Shown here: positions 44,201 through 50,275 of the stretch, piece by piece
Numbering within the stretch: the stretch's first letter is position 1
How the letters are laid out: each line of letters starts with the position of its first letter
Made by a program: the position numbers and the translations under genes
Notes under the pieces: generated by a model
What the model saw: the letters and a program-made list of their open reading frames with translations, nothing else
Database searches by the model: none
What the model was told of the DNA's origin: nothing
From: Gracilibacteraceae bacterium
GTDB lineage: Bacteria > Bacillota > Desulfitobacteriia > Desulfitobacteriales > Syntrophobotulaceae
Assembly (NCBI GenBank): GCA_031266805.1
Contig: JAISAH010000102.1
Span: forward strand, 1 to 64,000
Reading direction: 5' to 3'
Length of the DNA: 64,000 bases

Positions 44201-44855
44201 GGAAAATGTTACCAAGAACATTACTGTAGTTATAAAAGGAGTTAAAGTACCCATATATAGCTTTGTATTCAATAACGATACGCCTCCGCAACCACCGGCT
44301 CAGCCTTCATCGCCGCCGGGCCTGACCTATTATGCCTCACCTGTTAGCCCGGCCGAAAATCACAAGTTTACTATAACTTTCCAACCGCGCGCCGATCATA
44401 TTTTACCCAGCTCCTTTAATGTATATATGAAAGAGGGTTTGCTCGACAGTCTCACCAGTTACGGATACAACATTTCGACGAACAGCGACGGCAAGCCGAT
44501 CGGCGTGTTGGAGATCCCCTCCGTGACCGGCAATTTGAAGATAGAGATTGAAGGCAAGAGGATAGCGACCTATAAGATGAACGCGGCAAACCTTGAGACT
44601 ATAGTCACTCCGCCTGTCTATAAGAGCAGCCCGCTGGTTATCAAGTTCACCCCGAAACCCGGTTATAAGCTGCCTGCTAATGTTGACGTCATAAGAGAGA
44701 AGGATCCCTCTCCATTACCGCTTTCCACTTACGCTTATAACCAAACCGACGGAACATTGACGATATACGGTTTTGCCGATCCAGATGTCTCGGGGTCTTT
44801 ATTCCCTGTGGATGAATCTTTGAAAATCACCGCCATCGGAGTAAAAGATCCATAA
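38271..44855 (+). CDS. Giant exported surface protein: three CWB2 repeats plus about 17 diverged repeats
   Basis: 2194 residues with a clear signal peptide (basic MIKKYNSR, hydrophobic core FFAIFLAFTLLLNAVCVF). Residues about 42-335 hold three cell-wall-binding type 2 repeats; the pattern RISGENRYETAIKVS recurs as PLGGQNRFETALNIA and RLGGADRFATNLEIL. In clostridia these anchor proteins non-covalently to wall polymers. A Ser/Gly linker (340-357) and a strand-rich domain (to about 590) follow. The rest is a tandem array of about 17 units of 85-110 residues, each with a TGLTYTA-like strand, a GYxLP turn, a VxMGG strand, and an end like VTGDVTITANGVKVP. No catalytic or sortase motif is seen. Likely a long surface adhesin or S-layer-like fibre. 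Later units are less GC-rich. Confidence 0.9.
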   Translation: MIKKYNSRFFAIFLAFTLLLNAVCVFRPPDLLAAASSSMKIARISGENRYETAIKVSQTGWKDAAIAIIASGSDANLVDALTIAPLARIMNAPILLTNGADLTEATAQELLRLNTETVYIASGLGVINQRVRSQLERIGVRVIPLGGQNRFETALNIAKEIDRFRPVTTALVSTAYSNVDALSAASIAAQNGWPILLSAPESIPSDARVFLDNSAITKTYVIGGGGVVSDQVLSSLRGAERLGGADRFATNLEILKRFENDMDFQNLYVANGLNSHLVDSLVASSYIAGHPLLMVNNIRVERPALTFLAGHPISTATALGGTSVVSDEILKSLNNQAISGGGSSGGGSGSSSGGSSSKTPFLLKDGEDLIIYTGGNYTPARINAFEETIRTLTVDAAVLNGTVTVTDLTIEGDVLIKGGGEHSVKFVNCVFLGKLTVEKKNAKSAEGVRVYFGRNTTPPKRVILKSKAIVESYATVPTLERVNISTADPVTIMAPAFQVVYDVSVKSPSITVRDDVGLLLVPEDATVILNGTKALVETLASDGTKLTLSGKGKIYRFLATKPDKIKVRVVRGTDIRDVSNNRYESYEFIPAHLVTIDVKNMDYDAPPVIEDGEMVTVYFIPDADYALPSAVKVQLGSSAVGPEYYNYSRPDAKLEVYRITDHLKVTAAAKKATDYKITVKATGIKYTLVLNDRVVEPGALGKDGQTLEVRLTPENGYRLPVPLSVGLTMDGINISQGTGGGYTYTVKSEQEAVVYIPALTGPVTLTAPGQKIGPLKLTVKATGLTYTASPSTPEYGLPLDVLFTSKPGAFPPSEDSVAVEMGGHRLTPDQGGVTGDYRIYRVANDALEVTLHRVTDSVTITAAARSLPAFTVNAPGLEYTATPPQLTVMGQSLAIAFTPGEGHDLPGSSGVTVTMGARTLEEGVGYTYIKSNDFAAELRILNITDNVVVNAFGVKVPTTKLSVKTPGLDHVAAPRAPVVDRAFSVTFTPQEGYLLPSSLTAFTVKMGPNMLVQGTDYTLTAVNPYTLELVIPKITGDVTISAQGRKLPVIKVNAKGIDYTLAPPVFTDFGQPLTIALTPQSGYFLPNQNELMVQVGSSFLAQADFAYTLVGGGARLEIPAGTIMGDVTVTANGKVKPTYKLTISSTGLTYTAVPKAPVEGEPVDIVFTAKSGYYLPKDEIVMVNMGGIPLTAGTGGFRLNRSYEIDNDTLSIIIEKVLGDIFISAPGQKVPVATVKAPGLDFEFTQLIAIDDTLRVTFAPKTGYVLPNFVSVQMGGRMQDPSSYTYKNLGTTATLMVEHVNDNITVVATGVKIPTYAVAITAAGLNLPSVKSASENQRLSLDFTPKAGYALPEDANIVVSMGGSVLTRVDPPAVPGTGEYLLTRVPAMNMANIVIPKVTGNVSISMPGLKVPTYTIKATGATFVATPETPTATEYKLTVVFTAKAGYDLPNYSVISVVMGKNLTYTPGSTPSADQFTYTVVGTTATLTIEKVTANVTINANGNKVPVYTTKYTGAGFTALFTPTAPQHGSPLHVLLTLKAGYQFPINGTSDVSIQMGNSFLTAVTDYTITPTPAVNPNAYMITLLNNSPRVGVEGNITVRADGYKVPIYSTKYTGTGLTAVFTPKAPTHGDPLNVLITPKTGYVMPAVTDYTVQMGIDVLTEGAGKDYTVSTGPTAHTINFLKPVTGNVVVTVNGVKIPAVSVKATGYNYTSNPLKPTTVPQNMTFDFALKTGYRHPDPSDILITMGGANLLEGPGGWTMTNPTTNTMRIQVNGVKEDLKVTVPGVKVPTYKLTVKTTGLKYTAVKTTLTEGVDPAIVQLWPTTGYTLPLKSESLDDYLTVTMGGSQLFQFSQLRYKAEYDSDYTAGVTSVPQYLTITVPDSGAVNGAVSVTATGRKLPEYTLNITNLNYTATPTVFTALGQTLIITMQPKSGYQLPDSSTGTNDIHVYQNINGINEELYGSNMFVGGSDNTATLKVENVTKNITVVIKGVKVPIYSFVFNNDTPPQPPAQPSSPPGLTYYASPVSPAENHKFTITFQPRADHILPSSFNVYMKEGLLDSLTSYGYNISTNSDGKPIGVLEIPSVTGNLKIEIEGKRIATYKMNAANLETIVTPPVYKSSPLVIKFTPKPGYKLPANVDVIREKDPSPLPLSTYAYNQTDGTLTIYGFADPDVSGSLFPVDESLKITAIGVKDP

Positions 44856-44917
44856 AACCTGAATTTGTCTCGCGGGGGACGGTTTGTGAACCGTCCCCCG
44901 CTTGCGCGTTCAGGGTT
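44854..44917. repeat. Direct repeat copy 1 with 13-bp perfect hairpin after the surface gene
   Basis: It begins at the stop codon of the surface protein gene and is repeated at 45062-45123. It contains a perfect 13-bp stem (44872-44884 with 44889-44901) around a TGTG loop. The hairpin probably ends the surface-gene transcript although no T-run follows. Confidence 0.75.
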
Positions 44918-45061
44918 CTATCCGTCCGCGCCATTATTATGCCGAAATCCATGCCCTGTAGGGAGCGGCGTCCTCGACACTCCGCCGCTTGGATTCCAAG
45001 ATAAGCCCGGACAAGCCGTTGTCATTGCGAGCGAAGCGAAGCAATCCAGACCCGCGTTTAC
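44918..45061. other. Repeat-derived spacer between the two hairpin copies
   Basis: No gene is supported here. The spacer contains copy 2 of the dispersed GTCATTGCGAG repeat (45021-45047) and, at about 44989-45013, a decayed GGATTCCAAG...CCCGGAC stretch resembling another palindromic intergenic repeat. A weak open frame (44865-45131) crosses both hairpins and is rejected. Confidence 0.6.
45021..45047. repeat. Dispersed intergenic repeat (GTCATTGCGAG...GCAATCC), copy 2
   Basis: A 27-base version of the element at 13205-13237, with the same ends and a shortened centre (CGAAGCGAAG). Confidence 0.7.
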
Positions 45062-45123
45062 AAAACCTGAATTTGTCTTGCGGGGGGTGGTTTGTGAACC
45101 GCCCCGCTTGCGCGTTCAGGGTT
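45062..45123. repeat. Direct repeat copy 2 with imperfect hairpin
   Basis: 62 bases closely matching 44854-44917, from AAAACCTGAATTTGTCT to GCGCGTTCAGGGTT. The stem has drifted (GGGGGGTGGTT against AACCGCCCCGC), so this looks like the older or less constrained copy. Confidence 0.75.
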
Positions 45124-45168
45124 ATCGCTAATACGCACTAAGTTAACCAGAAAATGGAAAAATTTCGG

Positions 45169-45197
45169 TTGTCGAAACAGCAAAAATCGTGTATAAT
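45169..45197 (+). promoter_or_regulatory. Promoter of Bro-N gene
   Basis: TTGTCG (45169-45174), 17-base spacer, consensus TATAAT (45192-45197), 30 bases before the start. Confidence 0.7.
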
Positions 45198-45227
45198 ATT
45201 TAAAGTCTTGATAAGGGGGCAATTCTC

Positions 45228-46142
45228 ATGAACGAAAACAACAAAATCCAATTATTTGAGGACAAGCGCATACGCTGCGTATGGGACGCGGAAAAAGAGG
45301 AATGGTATTTTTCCGTCGTTGATGTGGTCGAGGTCTTAACAGGTACGGACAACCCGCGCCGTTACTGGAGTGACCTCAAACGCAAGCTGAAAGCCGAGGG
45401 AAGTGAGTTGTACGAAAAAATCGTACAACTGAAATTGCAGTCCGCAGACGGCAAACGATACAGCACCGACGTCGCCAATACGGAACAGCTTTTGCGGCTT
45501 ATCCAGTCTATACCGTCGCCAAAAGTAGAACCGTTGAAATTGTGGCTCGCGCAAGTCGGCAGGGAACGCATTGAAGAAACGATAGACCCGGAACAGGCGA
45601 TTGACCGCGCTTTTGATACATATCTGAAAAAGGGTTATTCAACGGATTGGATACATCAGAGGCTTTTGACAATCCGTATCCGCAATGACCTCACCGCCGA
45701 ATGGCAGAAGCGCGGAGTAGAAAAAGGGTTGGAATATGCCATACTCACCGACGAAATAACCAAAGCGTGGTCGGGTATGACAACGCGGAAGTACAAAGAC
45801 CTTAAAGGCTTGAAAAAAGAGAACTTGCGCGACAATATGACCGATTTGGAGCTTGTGCTTACCATGCTTGCCGAAGCTACGACAACGGAGTATTCCAAAG
45901 CGCAAAAACCGGAAACCTTTGAGGGAAGCCGCCAAATTGCCAAAGACGGCGGAAGTGTCGCAGGCGACGCGCGAAAGACGATTGAAACGCGGACGGGAAA
46001 GCCCGTCATTACGTCCCGAAACGCCGTGCAGTTGAATAAGCTCGTTACAGATATAATAGAGGGTGTTGCCGACAATCCCGGCAAAGAAGAAATAAAACGG
46101 CATGAGGCATCCCTTTTGGATTCCGGCATGAAGCCGGAATGA
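45228..46142 (+). CDS. Bro-N domain protein, phage-antirepressor type
   Basis: 304 residues. The N-terminal Bro-N domain (IRCVWDAEKEEWYFSVVDVV, then LTGTDNPRRYWSDLKRKLK) is the DNA-binding module of phage antirepressors and BRO proteins. A conserved helical C-terminal half follows (KLWLAQVGRERIEETIDPEQ, then DLTAEWQKRGVEKGLEYAIL and MTDLELVLTMLAEA). Such genes sit in prophage remnants and islands; no other phage gene is adjacent. The last 12 residues (HEASLLDSGMKPE region) come from a palindromic repeat, so the natural C-terminus has been replaced or extended. RBS GGGGG at 45216-45220. Less GC-rich than neighbours. Confidence 0.88.
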   Translation: MNENNKIQLFEDKRIRCVWDAEKEEWYFSVVDVVEVLTGTDNPRRYWSDLKRKLKAEGSELYEKIVQLKLQSADGKRYSTDVANTEQLLRLIQSIPSPKVEPLKLWLAQVGRERIEETIDPEQAIDRAFDTYLKKGYSTDWIHQRLLTIRIRNDLTAEWQKRGVEKGLEYAILTDEITKAWSGMTTRKYKDLKGLKKENLRDNMTDLELVLTMLAEATTTEYSKAQKPETFEGSRQIAKDGGSVAGDARKTIETRTGKPVITSRNAVQLNKLVTDIIEGVADNPGKEEIKRHEASLLDSGMKPE

Positions 46143-46143
46143 C
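46116..46143. repeat. Palindromic repeat inserted in the Bro-N 3' end
   Basis: ATTCCGGC (46120-46127) and GCCGGAAT (46133-46140) form an 8-bp inverted repeat that encodes the last residues and supplies the stop codon. The form TTGGATTCCGGC...GCCGGAATGAC is that of a widespread dispersed palindrome. Confidence 0.7.
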
Positions 46144-46228
46144 GAAACCGTATCAAAATGTTTTCACAAATACTTTATTGCTGATATTACCATCATGAAT
46201 CCGATTGATTTTTTAAGGAGGTATACTG

Positions 46229-46444
46229 ATGCGGAGTAATACCATTGTGAAAGATGAGGGTATGCGTGTCCTCGCAGAGCGGCTTGGACTTGTGGACGCG
46301 GAGCGGTTTATCACGCTTTTGCGGCGTGAACCGTTTGATTATACCGAATGGCGACGCGACCTTTATAGAGGTGTGCCGCTTGATGAGTTCTTAAAAAAGG
46401 CTGACGAATACCGCAAAACGGCTGAGGCGTATGCGAACGATTAA
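46229..46444 (+). CDS. Small hypothetical protein, antitoxin-like
   Basis: 71 residues: MRVLAERLGLVDAERFITLL near the start, then REPFDYTEWRRDLYRGVPLD. A strong AAGGAGG lies 9 bases before the ATG. The size, acidic-basic mix and helix-rich layout resemble small proteins encoded next to toxin genes in other genomes, but no toxin partner is adjacent here. It follows the Bro-N gene in the same direction after 86 bases. Function unknown; an orphan antitoxin is the leading guess. Confidence 0.6.
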   Translation: MRSNTIVKDEGMRVLAERLGLVDAERFITLLRREPFDYTEWRRDLYRGVPLDEFLKKADEYRKTAEAYAND

Positions 46445-46513
46445 GAACTGGTGATAATCCAATATTTATAAAATACATTATTTTTCTATCTACACCCAAC
46501 CCGCTGGGGCGGC

Positions 46514-46542
46514 TTGCGGTTGCGTCTTCTTTGTGGTAAGAT
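46514..46542 (+). promoter_or_regulatory. Candidate promoter of khtTU operon
   Basis: TTGCGG (46514-46519), 17-base spacer, TAAGAT (46537-46542), about 105 bases before khtT. The leader contains a perfect 12-base palindrome GTCCGGCCGGAC (46602-46613), a possible operator. Confidence 0.5.
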
Positions 46543-46647
46543 AAAACATATTCACTGCTGGAGCGCAGCTTCAGTTTGAGTAAAAAGGAAGCGCCGATCA
46601 GGTCCGGCCGGACTTGACCGTTGTTTCCCAGGAAAAGGGGGACCGTG

Positions 46648-47157
46648 ATGGACTTCATCAAAGAAACAGACTTGCCGGGCATAGGCCGCAAGTTTTCAGC
46701 GTCGCCCGCGAGCGGCGGCAAAATCATAATCATCGTGCATGACGACGGGGTGCGGGAGATATACCGCTATGACGACAGTGACGCGGACAGCGAAGTCGAG
46801 CACATCGTTTCGTTTGACGACTCGGAGGCCCGCAAGATCGCCGGGATCCTCGGCGGGTTGGCCTACACGCCCAAAGCGTTGGACAACGCGCGCGTCGATC
46901 TCAAAGGGCTGGCGATCGACTGGTATAAACTGACCGCTCCGGCGCCGTTCATCGGCTCGTCGATCGGCGCGCTCGGCATCCGGAAAAATATAGGCGTCAG
47001 CATAATCGGTATAATCCGTCATGACGGCGGCAGTCTGGTCAACCCCGGCCCGGAAGCCGTGCTGCAGGACGGCGACACGGTCGTGATGGCCGGCACGCGG
47101 GAGCAAATCAACGCTTTTCATGCCGGCGCGCGCGGAAACCCGCAGCCGGCGTCTTGA
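46648..47157 (+). CDS. khtT: KhtT-like regulatory subunit with TrkA-C domain
   Basis: 169 residues from the ATG at 46648; an upstream in-frame start only adds nine residues and lacks a ribosome site. The N-terminal part (TDLPGIGRKFSASPASGGKI) and the C-terminal RCK/TrkA-C domain (GVSIIGIIRHDGGSLVNPGP, then LQDGDTVVMAGTREQI) match KhtT. KhtT forms a K+/H+ antiporter complex with the membrane protein KhtU and gates it in response to ligand. The antiporter gene follows 27 bases downstream, confirming the pair. Confidence 0.88.
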   Translation: MDFIKETDLPGIGRKFSASPASGGKIIIIVHDDGVREIYRYDDSDADSEVEHIVSFDDSEARKIAGILGGLAYTPKALDNARVDLKGLAIDWYKLTAPAPFIGSSIGALGIRKNIGVSIIGIIRHDGGSLVNPGPEAVLQDGDTVVMAGTREQINAFHAGARGNPQPAS

Positions 47158-47184
47158 ACGTCTCGACTGACGGAGGGCAGAGTT

Positions 47185-48429
47185 TTGGAATATGATTTTC
47201 TGGAATTGGGAGCGCTGTTGCTCTTTGTAGCCATGTCCGGCATCATCGCTTCCCGCTTAAAATTTTCCATCGTGCCGATCGTAATCATCATGGGGCTGCT
47301 GCTGCCGCCCAACGGGATAACGCCTTACCAGCCGGCGGAAAGCACTATGGACGCCATTGATTTTCTCGGCCGTCTGGGGGTGCTGTTTCTGCTGTTTTCA
47401 CTCGGGCTGGAATTTTCTATCCGCAAATTGATCGCCTCGGCGGGAACGATGGTGAAAAGCGGGCTGATTTATCTGGCTTTCAACGCGACGGCGGCGGTCC
47501 TCTTTACTATGCTGCTCGGCTGGGGCGTGGAGGAGATCCTGTTGGCCACCGGCATTATCATCATATCCTCCAGCGCCATCGTCGCCAAAACGCTTGTCGA
47601 CCTGAAACGCACGGCCAATCCCGAAACAGAAGTGATAATGGGGCTGATGCTGTTTCAGGATATTTTCATGGCCGCCTATCTGCCCATCGTTTCCGCCATC
47701 GCTATCAGCCGCGGCGGCAAACCGTCCGATCTGGCGATCTCAGTCGGTTTCGCCTTCGCTGTTATTATAGTGTTTGTCTTTATCAGCCTGCGCACGACAA
47801 AGGTGTTGGAGAGCATATTCGCTATCGCCAGCGAGGAGACTTTTTTGCTCGTGGTGCTGGCCCTGCTGATTTTCATGGCCGGCGCTTCGGAAGCGCTGGA
47901 TATTTCCGAAGCGATAGGGGCGCTCATCCTCGGCATGATCATGGCGGAGACGTCTCAGCAGGAACGCATCGTTCATCTTGTCGTCCCGTTCCGCGACTTT
48001 TTTGGCGCGGCTTTCTTCTTCGGTTTTGCCTTGAAGATATCTTTGAACAGTTTGCTGGGCGCGGTGATGGTCGCCGTGATCGCCGTGGCGCTGACGCTGG
48101 CCGGCAGTCTGGCTTACGGATTCACCATGAGCAAAGTGGCCGGCATCTCCAAGCGCGGCGCCCTGAATCTCGGTCTCACCATTACGTCCCGCGGAGAATT
48201 TTCCATCGTCTTAGCCAATCTGGGGACGGCGGCGGGGCTCAGTTCCGTGCTGGAATCTTTTTCCGTGCTATACGTCGTGATTCTGGCCGTTCTAGGGCCG
48301 CTGTTAAGCCGTTTATCCGATCCGATTTATCAGGTATTGGCGCCGCGTTTAGGCTGGCGCCGCGAAACTCCTAAGAGCAAACCCCATAAAGAAATCGACG
48401 CAGCTTTGCTAAAAGATAAAAAAGAATGA
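47185..48429 (+). CDS. khtU: K+/H+ antiporter subunit, CPA2 family (KhtU-like)
   Basis: 414 residues with about 12 membrane helices and no cytoplasmic RCK domain. TTG start at 47185 with GGAGGG (47172-47177). Conserved CPA2 features are the DFLGRLGVLFLLFSLGLEFS segment, ATGIIIISSSAIVAKTLVDL, and FQDIFMAAYLPIVSAIA with its ion-binding Asp. Because the regulatory domain is encoded separately upstream, the complex resembles KhtTU (YhaTU) of Bacillus, which exports K+ in alkaline or stress conditions. Forms an operon with khtT and probably with the next two genes. Confidence 0.92.
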   Translation: MEYDFLELGALLLFVAMSGIIASRLKFSIVPIVIIMGLLLPPNGITPYQPAESTMDAIDFLGRLGVLFLLFSLGLEFSIRKLIASAGTMVKSGLIYLAFNATAAVLFTMLLGWGVEEILLATGIIIISSSAIVAKTLVDLKRTANPETEVIMGLMLFQDIFMAAYLPIVSAIAISRGGKPSDLAISVGFAFAVIIVFVFISLRTTKVLESIFAIASEETFLLVVLALLIFMAGASEALDISEAIGALILGMIMAETSQQERIVHLVVPFRDFFGAAFFFGFALKISLNSLLGAVMVAVIAVALTLAGSLAYGFTMSKVAGISKRGALNLGLTITSRGEFSIVLANLGTAAGLSSVLESFSVLYVVILAVLGPLLSRLSDPIYQVLAPRLGWRRETPKSKPHKEIDAALLKDKKE

Positions 48430-48450
48430 TTTGGGGGAGGGGAACGCGCT

Positions 48451-49602
48451 GTGATCAATGTGAGCGGAGTGCGCAGAAAGCCTAATCTGAGAGTGTTCGG
48501 GCCTGGCGACCTCATCGTGCGGGAAGGGGAGATGGAGTCCCGCATGTATATCGTCATCACAGGCAAAATGGTTACTTACAAAAATTACCAAAAAACCGGC
48601 GAAATCTCGCTGGCGGAACTGGGGCCGGGAGAATTTTTCGGCGAGCAGTCGCTGTTTTTAGGCGCCGGCCAGCCGGCCACCATAGTGGCGACGGAAGAAT
48701 CACTCACTATTTCCCTCACCCGCGACGAGATCTTTGAATTTTTCCGCGTAGAATCGGAAGCCACTTTTTCCCTGATCGCGGATATCTGCCGGCGCGAGGG
48801 TGAAAAAGAAGGCGTTCCCCAGCCCCGGCCCGCCCCTGACCGCCGGCTCAGCGCCCCCGGCCTTTTCCCGGCCGGACACGGGCATTACCACCTGCCGGCG
48901 CCGGAGGGCGAGGCTCCGGCGGGCGTCGTCTTCACCGCCAAGGAAAAATGCCCGATCTGCGGCGTGACTTTTGCGGCGGCCGGTCTGCGCGAGTCCAAGC
49001 TGATACGCCACAGAACGGATCCGGATCTGCGCGAGCGTTACAAAGGCGTGGAACCGATGTATTATGACGTCCTGACCTGTCCCCAATGCTGGTATTCCGC
49101 GCTGCGGGATACTTTTGACTCGGCGGAGCCGGCGGATTCTCATATCCTGATGACCGAACTGGGAGCTTTGCAGCGGGAATTGGGTTTTGAGTTTGATAAT
49201 CGCAAAGACGCGGCGGAGGTTTTTACCGGCTATTATCTCGCGCTGCGGATTGCGCCCCGCTGCTTTTTGCAGGCGGAAACCCAGACGGCGCGGCTGTGGG
49301 TGAAACTGAGCCGTTTGTATGAGGACTGCGGGGATCAGACGATGATGGAATACGCCAATCGGCAGGCCCTGGACGCTTATAAGGATATCTATCAGCGCGT
49401 GAGTTTAAGCCCGCGCGCTTTGCAGCGTATACAGTTTATCCTGGGCGACCTGTATTTCAAAACGGGGGAATTCCGGGAAGCGCGGGAAATGCTGTTTAAG
49501 GCCAAAATCGCCAAAGACGGCACCGAACTGATCCGGCGCTACGCGGAAGATCGCATCGACTTGATGCGGGAAACGGATAGACAAGAGAGCATAACGGGGT
49601 GA
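48451..49602 (+). CDS. Cyclic-nucleotide-binding domain protein with DUF2225
   Basis: 383 residues, GTG start at 48451. Residues about 14-110 are a cNMP-binding fold (FGPGDLIVREGEMESRMYIV, then LGPGEFFGEQSLFLGAGQPA); the PxRxATI phosphate cassette is represented by QPATIVA without the Arg, so ligand binding is uncertain. Residues about 165-370 are DUF2225: a CPICGVTF and CPQCWYSA cysteine pair followed by TPR-like helices. No DNA-binding helix-turn-helix is present, so it is not a Crp-type regulator. It follows the antiporter gene by 21 bases, which suggests a link to ion homeostasis. Confidence 0.87.
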   Translation: MINVSGVRRKPNLRVFGPGDLIVREGEMESRMYIVITGKMVTYKNYQKTGEISLAELGPGEFFGEQSLFLGAGQPATIVATEESLTISLTRDEIFEFFRVESEATFSLIADICRREGEKEGVPQPRPAPDRRLSAPGLFPAGHGHYHLPAPEGEAPAGVVFTAKEKCPICGVTFAAAGLRESKLIRHRTDPDLRERYKGVEPMYYDVLTCPQCWYSALRDTFDSAEPADSHILMTELGALQRELGFEFDNRKDAAEVFTGYYLALRIAPRCFLQAETQTARLWVKLSRLYEDCGDQTMMEYANRQALDAYKDIYQRVSLSPRALQRIQFILGDLYFKTGEFREAREMLFKAKIAKDGTELIRRYAEDRIDLMRETDRQESITG

Positions 49603-49606
49603 TGAT

Positions 49607-50275
49607 TTGGATCTACTCAGTCCGTCGGCTGCCGCGATCCGCTCGCCGGAAATCTATAAGTTTACGGACCCGGACGGACGGCCCAGTTACGGAGCTAATC
49701 AGACATGGTACGCGACGGAATGGCAGCGCCGCGCCGGTTGCGGTCCGACGGTTTTCGCCCATTTGGTTTGGTATATCGCGCGCACGCGGGAAAAATACGC
49801 TTCGCTGTGCCCCTATGCCGAAAGTGATACGGCCGGCTTTCTCCCTCTGATGGAAGACGCTTGGCGTCATATCACCCCCGGAAAACAAGGCGTCAACAAG
49901 ACCGCCATGTTCGCGGCCGGGGCCGTGAGTTACGGCGCGGAAAGAAACGTGCCGCTCCGCCCCCACGTCCGGGAAATACCGGCGCCGTTCAGACGGCGGC
50001 CGCCGCTCGCCGATATAGAACAGTTCATCACCGGGTTTCTCGCGGACGACCTGCCCGTAGCTTTTCTGAATCTCTCCAACGGGCTGCTGACCAATCTGGA
50101 CAGTTGGCATTGGGTCACGCTCATCGCCTATGAAACAGCCGGCCACACCGCCCTCATGTACGACCAGAGCCGGAGCTCCGTTATCGACGTCGGCCTGTGG
50201 CTGCGCACGACCGCGTTCGGCGGGGGATTCGTGGCGGTCGTCCCGTCACTGGAGCTCGGCCAGCCGGACCCTTAA
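49607..50275 (+). CDS. Papain-like/C39-like cysteine peptidase family protein
   Basis: 222 residues, TTG start at 49607, 4 bases after the upstream stop. The candidate catalytic Cys sits in RRAGCGPTVFAHL (near residue 45) and the His in DSWHWVTLIAYE (near residue 177), the spacing of C39-type papain folds. There is no signal peptide or transporter domain, so it would act in the cytoplasm. The Asp of the triad may be in MYDQSRSS. Its end overlaps the valS end by 30 bases, tail to tail. Substrate unknown. Confidence 0.75.
   Translation: MDLLSPSAAAIRSPEIYKFTDPDGRPSYGANQTWYATEWQRRAGCGPTVFAHLVWYIARTREKYASLCPYAESDTAGFLPLMEDAWRHITPGKQGVNKTAMFAAGAVSYGAERNVPLRPHVREIPAPFRRRPPLADIEQFITGFLADDLPVAFLNLSNGLLTNLDSWHWVTLIAYETAGHTALMYDQSRSSVIDVGLWLRTTAFGGGFVAVVPSLELGQPDP

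Noticed and set aside
41000..44855. CRISPR-like array suggested by regular spacing
   Set aside because: The periodicity is protein-level repeats of about 270 bases with poor DNA identity, not short direct repeats with unique spacers.
44865..45131. 88-residue open frame between surface gene and Bro-N gene
   Set aside because: It crosses two hairpins and dispersed repeats, and the translation repeats itself because the DNA does.
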